A DNA stretch of 64,000 bases from Dryomyza anilis (taxonomy: Eukaryota; Arthropoda; Insecta; Diptera; Dryomyzidae). The position numbers and the translations under genes were made by a program. The notes under the pieces were generated by a model. It saw nothing but the letters and a program-made list of their open reading frames with translations. It was not told the origin of the DNA and searched no databases. The stretch spans positions 16,287,529-16,351,528 of the forward strand of contig OX638132.1 in NCBI GenBank assembly GCA_951804985.1, written 5' to 3'. Position 1 is the first letter of the stretch, and every line of letters begins with the position of its first letter. Positions 35,501 to 47,458 of the stretch are shown in pieces.

Positions 35501-37868
35501 TCTCTATTCTGTGTGTATATACACATTGGTACGCCGCAGAAGAAGCATTTCCGATATGGAAAAGTATACATAATCATGATCAACATGACCTCCTCTGTCT
35601 GTATGTCCGTCTGTATGTCCGTCTGTATGTATGTTGAAATCACGTTTACAGAAAAAGTAGAAGAGCTAGATTAATGGAACTTTAGATTTATAAGCTGGAA
35701 GAAAATTGGGATAATCGGCCTATTGTGACCTGCGAACCGACCATTTATGTTCAAATATCTCATATAAAATTTACATCTACAAGGGAATTTTATTTTATAC
35801 GGTCTTAAGTGAACTTTATTTGTCAAATATATAAAATATTGAAAAATAATGCTTTTTCGAGAGCCGATTTGTGGTTCCCCAAAAAAATAAATCGAAATTC
35901 GATATAACTACCCATTTGTACACGGATAGAAAAGATTTGTTTGAATATGTTTGAATGTAATTAAAAAATAATACGAAATCACCATACATGTATTACGAAT
36001 GAAGTGTAATTAAATTATTGTTCAGATGGTAATAACATATTACTATGTGTAAACATTTTATATATTCGCCAGCAGAATCTGTCAAACTTATCATAAATAT
36101 GTTACAATATAAACATGTTATTCAAATCTAATTATAACGTATGTTCGCAACGCTCGTCTTCATTCGATTAGTCATGCGACAGACGAAGTTGGCAACATTG
36201 CGCCGCATTTTCGACCTGCGCCATCTTTTGCCATCGTTTGAACATATGGATGTTTAAAAACAAATAAAAAAGAAATTGGATTTAAATAAATGTATTCTTC
36301 CAACATTATTCTTGTATAAGAAGTTGGCACTCGTTGAGCAGTATTTTCTATCTACATCTCTTTTGTCATCGTTTGAAGTATGTATTGGTCCTTTTAAACA
36401 TACTGATGTTTGAAAAGAAACAAAATAAAATAAATTAGACAAAATAAGAGTATTCTTGCAATATTCTTCTTGTATACGAAATTTACACTCGGTGGCCGCC
36501 ATTTTCTGCATACGTGTCTTTTGATGTTTGTTGAGAAAACGTATTCGTATCGGTAATACGATTTCATTTGAAAATTTAAAAAATATACAAATTGTGGTAC
36601 AAAAGATACAATTAGTAACAAATAATGTCATCAAAAAAACCACAACTGAAAAATCAGTGCTTCTATTTTCAAACAGAATTCGGCATGGTTTTTACAACAG
36701 GCTCCGCGAATTCCTTGCCAACGCTATGTATGTGGAGACTTGTACTTGCAGTTTTAATTCAATTATTTATTTATGCATTTAAAAATTTGTATATGAATTC
36801 AAATATTATTAAAAATTAGTAACAAAAAACAATGTGTTATTTTTATTTTATTTTCAGGATTCCTTTCCAAAAATATTTAGATATATATTATGCAAACATA
36901 CTACTTTTTGAACTGAAACAACTGATATGTTTCACTGGAAACATATTTATATTCAGGTCGTTCCAAATCATGTTATATTTTAAACATATTTATGTTTCGG
37001 TCAAATATCTATTTTGTTTGGCTGTAGTGATTATTATGTTTCTATTAGAACACATTCCTTTTTAAGGTCAACATCAAAATGTTTCCGTGATATCATCATT
37101 ACAACACTGTTAAAGTTTCAAGACAATCCTGTTTACAAATGATTTATCAGACAATTATATATTATGTTTGCATAAAATTCCAAACATACATGTTATGCCT
37201 TCAAAATTATGTTTGGGAGAGCCATTTTTTTTGCAGCGTGACATATGGGTATCAAATGAAAGGTAATTCTTCAGCGATTACAAGTTTTGAATTAGTTTCA
37301 GGATACGTATACCTTCGTGACCTATGCAACACTTTTAATAGTACCCGCGCACATTATCACATATGTGTAATAAATTAAATATTATTTAAATATAAACCTA
37401 TTTCAAAACTTTTTCCCTTTTTTGCCCAGAACAATATGAATTATGTGATCTGTATGCTGCGTGCCAAGGAAACCTGCTCCGTTACCTACGCCACTGAGTT
37501 GCTCAGTGGCGAACAGTTGGATTTTCAAATAGTCAACAAAGATGAAGGTTAGTGGAGCACTTAAGCTTATCAAATAAGTTATTTTATTATTTTAGTTTTA
37601 TTTTACTTCGTTGACAGCTGAGAATGATCTTGTACCCGATGGCCAGGCCGGTGCAGGCATCTTCAACTGTCCGGACGATTTCATTGCAATCAATCAGGTG
37701 CGCCTGTGCGGTGAACGTATCAACGATGGCACCGCTAACGATGACTTTACCTTGCATGCACCGATAAAGGATACCGCGGCGGGACCAATTATTTTGCCCT
37801 TTCGCAGTGATGACGAGTATGTGGGACGTGGATTTCGATTGGTCTACCAGCAGGAGCTCTGTTTGTAG
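32552..37868 (+). CDS. CUB-domain protein, seven exons, putatively secreted
   Basis: Exons by splice sites and frame: 32552-33422, 33965-34119, 34190-34298, 34357-34457, 34516-34638, 37430-37547, 37618-37868 (TAG stop). All introns are GT..AG and phases agree; the product is about 575 residues. Order: weakly hydrophobic N-terminus; Thr/Pro/Glu/Met-rich linker (about residues 115-200), which looks mucin-like; a motif with cysteines ending GVGVCCI (about 260-290); then a CUB-type region starting YGCGDV with SYFESPNYP, continuing through DGCLQYF, NYVICMLR, CSVTY, FNCPDDFI, VRLCGERI and FRLVYQQELC. This order matches a widespread, functionally uncharacterised insect family; the likely role is extracellular protein binding. 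No transmembrane segment after the N-terminus. The start is uncertain: Met17 (32600) lies nearer a hydrophobic stretch, and an upstream signal-peptide exon is possible. Introns are 542, 70, 58, 58, 2791 and 70 bp; the large one is full of transposons. Gene name not recognised. Confidence 0.85.
33475..33834. mobile_element. complete foldback MITE in CUB intron 1
   Basis: Left CACAGAAAAAAAATAATCG with TAGCAACCGATATTAAT; right ATTAATATCGGTTGCTA, then TTTTTTTTCTGTG. Arms run nearly to the centre (33610-33640). Same family as 8572-8741. Confidence 0.8.
34747..35055. mobile_element. head-to-head mariner ends (DD41D family) in CUB intron 5
   Basis: Left arm 34752-34854 (AGTAGAGCGACAGGACAGC through GATGGAAAGATATACGA) and right arm about 34890-35018 are inverted copies of the same 5' end of the mariner family. 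A different end follows at about 35027-35055 (CTTTTGTAGCGCTCTTATTG). No transposase is left. Confidence 0.75.
35056..35237 (-). mobile_element. SINE-B, tRNA-derived, in CUB intron 5
   Basis: On the minus strand: CGGCCACAGCAGTCCAGAGG, a tRNA-like head with TAGCGCGCTGGACTTG and perfect B box GGTTCGAATCC (near 35174), then a short body and poly-A (T run at 35056-35061). Matches 57454-57648 through its length. It abuts the mariner end. Confidence 0.8.
35510..35935 (-). mobile_element. mini-me-like fragment, reversed, in CUB intron 5
   Basis: GATATGGAAAAGTATACATA, then GTCTGTATGTCCGTCTGTAT (GTCY run) and TAGAAGAGCTAGAT match the reverse complement of 31060-31310. It continues to CGAAATTCGATAT / CCATTTGTACAC near 35930. 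Confidence 0.65.
36150..36620. repeat. tandem duplication in CUB intron 5, about 150-bp unit
   Basis: CATCGTTTGAA..ATATGGATGTTT, GTATTCTTGCAATATTCTTC and ACTCGGTGGCCGCCATTTTC-like blocks recur about three times with divergence. Confidence 0.55.
36860..37220. mobile_element. AT-rich element in CUB intron 5 (inverted relative at 63290-63620)
   Basis: TCGTTCCAAATCATG, TTTGTTTGGCTG and TTATGTTTCTATTAGAACA correspond in reverse to AACGACCTGAATAT, CCAAACAAACAAT and CAAATAGAAACATAA at 63490-63600. Confidence 0.5.
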
Positions 37869-37931
37869 TGGGTGGTACAAATGAAAAGTCTTAGAAGTAT
37901 AAAAAATGTCGAAATTATTTAAGTTTTTTTA

Positions 37932-37937
37932 ATTAAA
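37932..37937 (+). promoter_or_regulatory. candidate polyadenylation signal ATTAAA
   Basis: ATTAAA lies 64 bp after the stop codon of the CUB gene, in an AT-rich tract. It is the first good variant signal on this strand; no AATAAA is nearer. The cleavage site cannot be fixed from sequence alone. Confidence 0.4.
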
Positions 37938-39394
37938 CGAATTAATTTAATATATATATATATTTAAATTTATCTTTGTTTCTAAAAATTATATTTATCT
38001 AATTCACAACTATATGGGTTGCTTACTAAAAATACAATCACTTGCGGAGCCCTATAAGCATTATTTCGTTCGTTGTTGACAACATGTCAAATTTGAATAA
38101 TTCCAATTGCGATCTGCATCGCAACGGTTCAAATAACGACTAACGACTGCCAGCCATCAAACGACGACGTTGATCGCAGCAACCGTTCCGTTTCATTCCG
38201 ATCAAGATCCGTTTGTGATACGCTAATTTTGTTGTACGTTCGCGCGCTCTGGGCCATTTGTCATATTTGAATATAAATTTGGCCATGGGAAAATGTGACG
38301 TTTTTGGTCCTGCGATCGTTTTTGTCTTTTTTTTATTTCTTGATTTTGGATCGTGATTTATGTCGGACATCTGAGTGAGTTTTCTCACCGTTTGACGTTT
38401 GTGATCGTGTCACATTTAACCGTTGGAGGGTTGTTTCGTAGTGTGTGTGTCTGCTTCCTTGTCAAGTCATATTACTGTATCTGCATTAGAATATGTCATG
38501 GAGCCACCTACACCGTTTCTGGTCTGTATATTTTTGGCGATTTTCGTCGTTGTCGTCGTCGTCATCGCCGTCGAATTAACTTTGAAGTTCGTAGTTCACT
38601 TGATGGCTGACAGGTTTTTGTACGTCCCATTCGATCTACCATTTCGCGCATTCGCTCTACATCTATGACGAAATTTATTTTCATTACATTTTTTTTTTTT
38701 ATGTTATTTTAAGTTTTGGCTCCAGTGCTTTGATTAACCCACGCCTTGCTGTAGCGGTACTTTTACATATATTTGCATATGATTATTTGCGGTTATGGTT
38801 GTTATTGAGGTTTTGGTGCACTTTCAATGGTTGTCATAATTTGATAAAATCGCTAGAACGTTGGCGGCGTTGACAATTGCAGGCTGTACGTTGGGATGAT
38901 TTCGGTATAAACCAAAAGAACTGTGCAATTATGCAGAAATAGTTTAGATTAGCATTCAGGATAGATTTGTATCTATCTGCGATTTTATATTATTTCCGTA
39001 TTACATATCATTTTGTAGTTATACATTAAGCATTTTGACGATCATTTTTATATTCAATCAAAAATTATAATATTTCGTAAAATCCTTCCTTCATCCTTCA
39101 CTAAAATAAATAGATTATTGAAAATGTTCGTATCATTATAGTAAACGATAATTTAGGTCTATAAACGTTGTTTTTAAGATATCGTCTCAAGAATGATTTG
39201 CCGGAAAATACGATCGGGCCAAGGTTGGCCCAGACTTCACCAGCAGTACTGAAGTATGGGCCAAGTATGATATCCAAACCTGGCCCATATCTGGTAAAAC
39301 ATTGGAATGAAAACTAAGACGCAATACAGAAAAATTATATTCGAAAGTTTGATCCCATGCCATTGTATTCTGACATTGTTTAATTGAAATACAA
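37938..39394. other. intergenic downstream of the CUB gene
   Basis: AT-rich up to 38040. A less AT-rich block at 38050-38900 contains GTCGTCGTCGT tracts and short open frames without domains; it could be the start of another transcription unit but nothing proves that. GGCCCA-rich words near 39215-39300 resemble 27300-27360. Confidence 0.3.
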
Positions 39395-40480
39395 CCCGCG
39401 ACAAAATTGTTGGCATTTTTCTGGTATATTTCCGGCAAACGAACAGATAAATAGAATATTTTGGGAAGTGTATAGCAGGTTATAAATTTGTGTGCAATAT
39501 TTATGGCAGATTCACGCGATAATTGGGGAACGGGCAGAAAACAGACAGCTTTTGATGCAAACTCCGCCTTTGTCTGTTTGCAATATATCAAAAAAAACGA
39601 GTTGGGAAAGTTAGGTCACATGGGTAAGTTCGGTCACATGGGACGGATTTTTATAGTCGGTCGGGCCCGACTATGGAATACCCTACACCTTTGGTGGGGA
39701 TATTAATTTGGGATATTTAATTGCATACCTTAATTTTAAAGTTTTTAGTTATGCTGAACCTCCCCACCCTCAGAATATTATTCATATAACAGAAATTTAC
39801 GTCTTATATCCTCATAAATTAAAAAATTTATATAAAAGTATAAACAACTAAAAAAAAATTGAAAAATATAATTGGGCGGACCACGCCTATATTTAAAATT
39901 TTGAAAGGCTAATATTTCATAGATTTGATTTCAATAATTTACGGATCAAATTTCCACTATGAAAACCCGGGAAATAATGAAAAAAAAAAGTGGGCAGATC
40001 ACGCCCATTTTTGGACCACATATTTATAGGTGAATTATAACAATACCTTTTAAATTTTATAACTATACCTTGAATACTTTTCGAGTTATTAGTTCCGAAA
40101 GAGTTATATAAAAGTGACTTCTATGGGAGGTGGGCGTGTCCGTTGACTGATTTGGCTCATTTTCAAACTCAGTTCCTACTTTTGGCTAAAATATATTGAG
40201 ACGAAATTTCATCGCATTCTGATCAGTATTTCTCAAGTTATTCTGTATTCGGACAGCAAGACAGCAAGACAGCAAGACGGACAGACAGACAGACGGACAT
40301 GGCTAAACGGACTCGGGTAGTGATGCTGATCAAGAATATATATACTTTTCCATACCGGACACGCCTCCTAAGGGGCGTTACAATATATGCACAAAGTTAA
40401 TATACCCTGTACCTCATAGGTGTAGGGTATAAAAATTCAAAACTACTTCGACCCTGCCAAAAATTTTGCAAGGTATATTA
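39395..40480. repeat. repeat P split by a mini-me element
   Basis: 39395-39596 and 40436-40480 together match 6655-6935. The interruption is exactly the mini-me copy. Confidence 0.75.
39597..40435 (+). mobile_element. mini-me-like element, well-preserved copy
   Basis: Starts AACGAGTTGGGAAAGTTAGG; the palindrome TCGGGCCCGA is at about 39660. ATACCCTACACCT (39678) is complementary to AGGTGTAGGGTAT (40418-40430). (ACAGCAAG)n and (RGAC)n runs at 40252-40300 precede the conserved core GCTGATCAAGAATATATATAC. Very similar to 55466-56306. No coding capacity. Confidence 0.8.
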
Positions 40481-40729
40481 ATAATAATATTAATAATATT
40501 AATACACCTTGGTCTGGGGATGTATAAACCATAACATTTTTAAAATACATTTTAAAGTTGTTTGTTTTTATTCGACCTTAAAATATAATAACACAAAAAA
40601 ATAACAAATATATATAGTTTTATTAGAGTGTGTTAATTTCCATAATTTCATTAATTTCAATTAATTTATTAATTAATTTATTAATTAATATGATTAAATA
40701 TTTAATCAGTATAATTAAATTCGTATCAG

Positions 40730-40808
40730 CCGTAAGCGAATACTCACAGCAATGTAAGCGAATACACACACCAAAATAAGCGAATATACACACCAAAGTA
40801 AGCGCATT
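40730..40808. repeat. 23-bp tandem repeat plus hairpin
   Basis: About 3.5 units of GTAAGCGAATACACACACC. They are followed by TGCTGACAGCTGTTGTCAGCA (40808-40830), an 8-bp inverted repeat. The array is too short and imperfect for CRISPR, and the context is eukaryotic. Confidence 0.7.
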
Positions 40809-40830
40809 TGCTGACAGCTGTTGTCAGCAA

Positions 40831-43583
40831 GTGCGATTGCAATTAATAATTTAGCGCAATTTCAACAAAAATATAATTGTATTGATGTACCTTTTTAGTT
40901 ATATTATTTGACAATTTTTTATTTCTGTGAAAACTCAACGAAACATTTTGTGTGGGTTATTCAGTTTTCACAATTTGAGGAATATTTCATTATTTCGTTT
41001 TATTTTTAACAAATATATTGAAATTTACGAATTCATTGAAATTATGCATACCCTAGTAGAAATATTCTTAATGAGGGACAACGACATATCATGTGGGTCA
41101 TGTAACTGTCCGGCAAGGAAAAAAACTCAAATTTCAATTCCCGAACATGGCCCAAGAATTATTTTTTATTATGAATGTGCCTTTTACAATTAAGTTGTTA
41201 TGCATTTAATAAAAAAAAGGTCCTGTAAAGATACATATGAGCATTTCCTGAAAAACATAAAAATGCAAAATTCTCAAATCTTTGAAACAACGATGGATTT
41301 GGAATCTTAAATATTTGAATCTAAATATCTGAAAAGAAATTTATATTCCGTTAATGGTAATGTATCAAAAATACTCATAAAGTTACGTTACTATGCAATA
41401 TGTAAATATACGCATTTTTCATGTATTTTGAGTAACCAAATTAATTAACTTTAAAGACATACTGATTCGAAACATTATTTTCTCTTTTTTCAGGTAACAT
41501 TTATAATTATTTCTAAAGCTTAAAAATAATGAATCAAATTAAAATAACGTTCATTAAAATTAAAATTATGTGTTATTGCTCAATATTTCCCAATTATCTG
41601 TGAAATAATATTCTCTGGGAAGAATTAAACGGGGAAGAATTGTTTTGGAAAATAAATTCCGTTACCTCTCCCAAATAGTAAAGATTTCTACTAGTGTAAA
41701 GAGTTCAATTAAAGGGAATCCACTAAATAATTTTGCTGTATATAGTTCGTATTTTCGTAAGTTTTACCTGTAATTTCCCCACTGTGTGCGCCACTCTAAC
41801 TCAACTCTGACACCACCCTCAACGATAAATTAAACCCTTCGGGGAGTTTCGTGAACCATATTAGAAATTGAAATTTGTACACCGACGACACAACAATGCG
41901 AAACACCAAAGACTAAAACAAAAAAATGAGAAACCAACTATTCGCATGTAGCAAGATGTTAAAAACTGTGCCCGTTTGATAAACGGTTTAATTTTGGTTT
42001 TGTCTGTCAAACAGTCAACGTTTCGTTTGTTGCTGGCAACGCCTTTGTGCCACAGTTGCATTGTGACATTCGCTGCAACATGACGTGACGCGAAAAGGTT
42101 TCTAGGACCACAGCGCAAGCTGTTGCTGGTGGCGCTGTGGATGAGGATGACGATGATGATGCTGGAACCGATGCGAACAACGGCATCATGTAATGGAACA
42201 ATAACACATTAAATCCACATACATTAGCATAATTTAATCAATTCGCTGTAAGTTGTCGGACAAAAAAGAAGGCGAAAATGTTCAACTAAAGGTAACAAAA
42301 AATAAAATAAAAATATTTAAAATAATGAAAAAAAATGTCAGAATAAAGCTAGATATTTGAACTCTGTGAACTGATTAGATTGATATCGATAAAATCGCTT
42401 TGTCGATGCGAAGTTTGCGCAGATTCAAATCTACAGGTTGCATTTTAACTCTAAATGATCAGCGTTACATTAGGCAACACAATAAGTTACAAAGATCGTT
42501 TGGAAAAAAACATTACCAAGAATTTAAAATTTACAAAAAAAAATCATATTTCACTAAGAATATATTTTTTAATACCTATCCTACAAACCATTTGAAGATA
42601 ATTTTTAAATTCGATATAATAATGATAAATTTTAGATATAAAACTCAAAGTATTTGAAAATTTAATTGCGTGTTCTTTTTTCTTCAAAAAATTAAATTTT
42701 CTGAACAAATAAAATTTGTTTATCGAAAATAAATCCATTTATGATATCAACTCGATATCTATAACGACATAAAACAACGATATCAATTTAGATAGATTCG
42801 TTTTTATCTAAAACCATGTCGTTTTCGTATCATTATAGATTATCGAAAACGACAATTAGAGGCTATAAACGATATCGTAAAATTACGGCTTGGTTGGTTG
42901 GGTTATTGGGTTTTGTCGAGCTATTTGAATATTTCAATTTTGAAAAAATAAAAAATAGTATTTCGTGAGCTTAGTCAGTGTGGATCCATTCCCCGTTAAA
43001 ATGATATTATAAAATTGCAAAAACTGAATCGATTTACAATAATTGATTGCATTCCGTTGAAAATGGTAATTCTTTCAGCTAGTATTTTCTCTTTACACCT
43101 AGACATAATTTTTGACGAGCTCAAGGCAGTTTAGACACATTTTTCGGAAAATTTAAAGCAGTCCAGTGCGAAGTTTATACAAAATTTTGCCTATTTTTGA
43201 CGCGTCCCAAATAACCCTGTAGTATATCTTCAAATTCTTTAAAGTCTCTAAAATCTTAAAAATGCTATCTATTCAGACAAACTTCCATTTAACTGTGTGT
43301 TTACCGACAATTCCACTCAAATTCCAAAATATTTATCTGTAGTGAATAATTATAATCGAACCCCAAGTTTTAATCTAGAAATATAAGATTTATCGATCAA
43401 ACTCAAAATCCAAAAAATCTTTCGATCGAATTCTGTTCGAATTTCATATAAAATTTGTATTCAAACTGTTTTGAATTCGATGTCACAATACAAAAATGTG
43501 TTTTTCAAAAAAATGTAAATCGTTGAAGTCATAGCAAACGGATTGAATTCGTTGAAAAAACAAATTTTTGTCGAATTCAAAAC
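40831..43583. other. intergenic, no supported gene
   Basis: Mostly AT-rich. A less AT-rich block at 41990-42190 holds short overlapping open frames from GATGAC/GCTG tracts. GATATCG/CGATATC words recur at 42740-42890. Confidence 0.3.
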
Positions 43584-43645
43584 CGATCACTATCGATCGA
43601 CTTTCATATAAAATATTTTATATGAAAGTCGATCGAAAGTGATCG
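43584..43645. repeat. 62-bp near-perfect palindrome without spacer
   Basis: From CGATCACTATCGATCGACTT to AAGTCGATCGAAAGTGATCG, centre AAAATATTTT. Arms of about 30 bp differ at a single pair. Confidence 0.9.
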
Positions 43646-43841
43646 AATTGTTTAAATTTTCGATAACGATTTTTAATTTCTCAGAAAATATTTGACAAAT
43701 ATTTCGTAAAATGCATTTACCTATTCTATAGATAATAATATGCATATCGAATGTTATCAATATTTTATCGAATTTATAAATTATCAAAAAAAAATCGTTT
43801 CTTTCTTATGTTAAATTATGCTCAGATAAATGTTTAATATA

Positions 43842-44090
43842 TCGTCACCTGAGAATTTGTTTGGCTCATATGCCATTTTTGGGTGAATGGAGTTAGGAAT
43901 TGCATATATATGACTTACATATTCTCTTTCTAATTCCGTTAACCGTTTTTCGATATCACAAATCTGAGATATTCAGTCTCGACTTTGCTCCAAATCGCAA
44001 ATTTTTTCCTATTTTAATGCAAAACTTCTTTATCGTTTTTCTCGAAATAGACTCAATGGCGTTTGAACCAAACCAATTCTCAAGTGACGA
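43842..44090. mobile_element. foldback MITE with TCGTCAC ends, copy 1
   Basis: Left TCGTCACCTGAGAATTTGTT then TGGCTCATATGCCAT; right AATGGCGTTTGAACC then AATTCTCAAGTGACGA. Half copy at 48952-49050. Confidence 0.7.
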
Positions 44091-44566
44091 TTATTGATCG
44101 TCGCTTAAAATTATTATATCATTAAACTATATGCATTTTAAAACTATTAAAATCTATTCTGAGATTATCACTTTTTATATTTATTTTGTTAGCTAGTGTG
44201 CCATTTGGTGTTTGGCCGACTGATTAAGATATCTACTGAACATTGTTTTAATCGCATTGTTATTATATCGTAGTTGTTGTAGTTGTTATAGTAAATACCA
44301 ACTACAAGCGATAATAATCGTTAATCGTATAATCGATTGATCGATGATCGTTCGTTTTAAAATGCAATAAAGTCATGCCAAATATGTCGGGGCAGTCAAT
44401 AAAAATGGCAATAAAACTGACTAAAATGTGAAGTTAATTAAACGAGGAAATAATGGAGGAGATTGGAAAAACTTTGAAACAAACACTCAAAGCAATATTT
44501 ATTTTAATTTATATTTAACGCTTATTTAAAAATAACAAAATTATGCTAAAAAAAAACTGTATGGAA
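44091..44566. other. AT-rich spacer
   Basis: TAGTTGTTGTAG words and CGATTGATCGATGATCG near 44335; nothing else recognised. Confidence 0.3.
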
Positions 44567-44614
44567 GTTTAGGTCACATCGGAAATTTTGTAATAGAGAA
44601 TTTTGGTATTTGTA

Positions 44615-44830
44615 CACTCAGAAAAAAATACTTTAAAATCAATAGTTTTTTGCTATCGAAATTAGTCAATAGGACAAATTATTGATTTAATAGGTAAAAT
44701 CCCATTTAAAACAATACTATTAAAAACTATTATATTTTTTTTTTTTGTTTATATGAAAATATTTATTTTTTTATACTATTTAATCAATAACTGTTCTATT
44801 GACCAATTTAAATAGAATTTTTTCTGAGTG
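44615..44830. mobile_element. 216-bp MITE with TA target duplication
   Basis: Left CACTCAGAAAAAAATACTTT, right AATTTTTTCTGAGTG; TA at 44613-44614 and 44831-44832. Also GTCAATAGGACAAATT and TTGACCAATT in inverted positions. Confidence 0.75.
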
Positions 44831-45164
44831 TAAAATTGTGTAATTTGTATCGTTTAAGAATTGCCTTTCATTTGAGTACCCATATGAACGATCACCATCA
44901 TATGGTACGAGAGAAAAACCGCTATTTATATAAATGTGATCATAAAATCAAGGCCTCTAACGGAAAATTTTAATTTCGGCCGGTATAAAGTAAAATTCTA
45001 CCGTAATTCTTATGTAAAATGAAGTATTTGAACATAAGTGATCGGGTCACAGGTCACAACGTCTGATCATGACCTTTTTGAATACCACACAGCGTAGAAT
45101 AAGTTGGAATTTTATTGATCTAGCTCTTCCAGTTTTCTAGTAACACAGCACAACATAAAAAATA

Positions 45165-46242
45165 TTATCCGCGATCTTAGTATGATTTTCCGATGGACTT
45201 CTATATTCTAATCACCACTTGATACTCAGTTTTTTTCGATTGCCTCCGGGTTTTGACTTACTACGTAAAACAAAATATTTGCTTTCTATTGAGAAAACTT
45301 CAAATACTATTCATAAATAAACCTAATGAATTTCACATGGATCTGACCAAAAATATGACTAGTCAAACGCAAAAAATTTATATTTTAAGGTGTACCTATA
45401 ATTTATTGCATAACATCAATGATTTTTGTAATCAAATAAAAGTATATATTTTATATTAGACGAAACCAATAAGGCTATGCTTCCTCTTACTTTTTTTTTT
45501 CAATCCACTTCTTAAGTCCTCAGATTAAAGTCTCGAAGGCGTTTGAAATTTTTTATTTTTTTAGTAGGAAAATGTTTTATTTCATTTCAAAAGTATAATA
45601 TTTATTAGTTGATCTTCGTTAAACTTTGTTTTAGGATACTGAGGCAAACCCATTGAAAGTAATACATTTATGCAAAGCTCAATTCTACTGTTTTTAGAAT
45701 TTTGTTGAAATTATTATGAATACTTGAACGACATAAAAATTATATTGATTAAAAGGAGCATTGCAAAAGAAAATTTTAAATAAAAAACATATACGCGAAT
45801 TTCACCTGAAGATTTAAAGAACGATTTGCAAAAACAAAGTAAGAGAAATCAAAGAATTCTGGATCTAGTTTGACATATAATATATACTTTTATTGAATTA
45901 TGAAAAATAAATATGTTATGCAATACATTACAGGTGTACCTTTAAAATATATATTTTTTAGCGTTTGACTGGTCATAACTTTGTTCAGATCCATGTGAAA
46001 TTCATTAGGTGTATTTCAAATATTAGCTGAAGTATTCTCAATAGAATAATAAGGAAATAGCAATGAAAACTCAAATTTATAAAAAGTTACATTCCAAAAT
46101 ATGTAGAAAATCATGAAAATTTCCATATCATTTTATTATGTAATAACTCAAAAACTTGAGGCAATCTGAAAAAACTGAGTATGAGGTCGTGATTAGAATC
46201 TCCAAGTCCAGTGGAAAATTTACACTAAAAGATCGTGGATAA
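45165..46242. mobile_element. 1.08-kb long-inverted-repeat element inside mini-me
   Basis: Left TTATCCGCGATCTTAGTATG, right CACTAAAAGATCGTGGATAA. Arms of about 300 bp share ATACTCAGTTTTTT / AAAAAACTGAGTAT and GGTGTACCT / AGGTGTACCT. No transposase. Confidence 0.7.
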
Positions 46243-46395
46243 ATAAAAAAAGGCCACCGTTTGTTTACTAGTCTAATCAGATCACAGAAAGACAATATAT
46301 GTACTTTTGCTTACAAAAACACAACTTCCTCAGGGTGTTCCAAACGGATGAGCTAAGTGAATTTAATCTTTCACTTTTAGTTTAGGGTATAACAA

Positions 46396-47458
46396 AATAT
46401 ATATTTTAAAATATTTACTTGAACCAAGAATTTGACATATATTCTGAAAATTATATAGGTATCTAGGTAAATTTTGATAATACCTATTATAAAATGTATT
46501 AAATTTAATTATTGCATACTTTGTATGAGTTCTGATAAAGAAACATTTGACAAATAATTTGGTTTGAGTATTTTTACAGTGAAGAGTTTATTTTGTTTTC
46601 TGTTTCTTTTTTTGTTAAACGACCACCAAATGAGTTTTAATTACAACTCGTAAAGAAATTGATTAAAGCCAACATTCAAACGTCGAAGTAATAAAGTGAT
46701 CTGACCAGACCGGCAGTGATCATCGATAGGAATGTGAGAAGGACCCTATGTCGGAGATCGCCGGACATTGATTTTGCTGTTGTTGCCGAAAATTGGCGCT
46801 CAATACTACACGTCGGTATCATCTGAGTTTGGACATAAATCCACCGAGTTAATGATCTGCAGGTGATCGTTTGCATGCGGCTGAAAATGTTGCATAATGT
46901 GCGGATATATATATAAAAATCTAATACCAATAATATGTGTAGTTTCCATCGATTAACTAAATAATTAATTGAAAAGAAGGGTGGCCAATATGATAGTTAA
47001 AAGGCATGTTGCTCAGACAGTAATATTTTGTTAATCATTCTACATTTTTTAATATATATAAATGTATGATAAACATGCGATTTAAATAATACGACAAAGT
47101 GATTGCCCATGATTTATGTAATGCATTAAACGCACCCTTTTCGTTCGACTAAAATATCGTTAATGACTAAATGCAACTTTTCCGTTTTGTGCGCATGCGC
47201 AATACGAATATATTTTCCCATCGATTGCCATCGCAATTAAAATTCAAATAAATGCATTAAAAATCTATGTAAATCAATTAGCAATTAGGTTCTGTAGAAA
47301 ATGCATTTTGAGCAGTTGATAAAGATGCTGCTTATATAAAAACATAATTCACCTAAACATTTGCATTGAGATAAAATTTATATTTTATTTTTAAATGTTA
47401 AAAACATTTTTTTCTGGAATTTTTTTTTAAATATAATTTTAAAATAGTCTTTATATAT
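46396..47458. other. intergenic, no supported gene
   Basis: A modestly GC-richer island at 46680-46890; an 84-codon minus-strand frame there has no domain. Confidence 0.3.

Larger units (their letters stand above)
44567..46395 (+). mobile_element. mini-me-like element carrying two nested insertions
   Basis: The 5' part (GTTTAGGTCACATCGGAAAT) and the middle at 44840-45150 (TTGAACATAAGTGATCGGG, TGATCTAGCTCTTCCAGTTT) match 30685-31210. The tail resumes at about 46250 and ends TTTTAGTTTAGGGTATAA. The gaps are 44615-44830 and 45165-46242. Confidence 0.65.

Noticed and set aside
38353..38668. start of a further host gene
   Set aside because: Two overlapping open frames and GTC repeats only; no splice-consistent protein or domain could be built.
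40730..40830. CRISPR-like array with 23-bp repeats
   Set aside because: Head-to-tail units without spacers, in a eukaryotic context.
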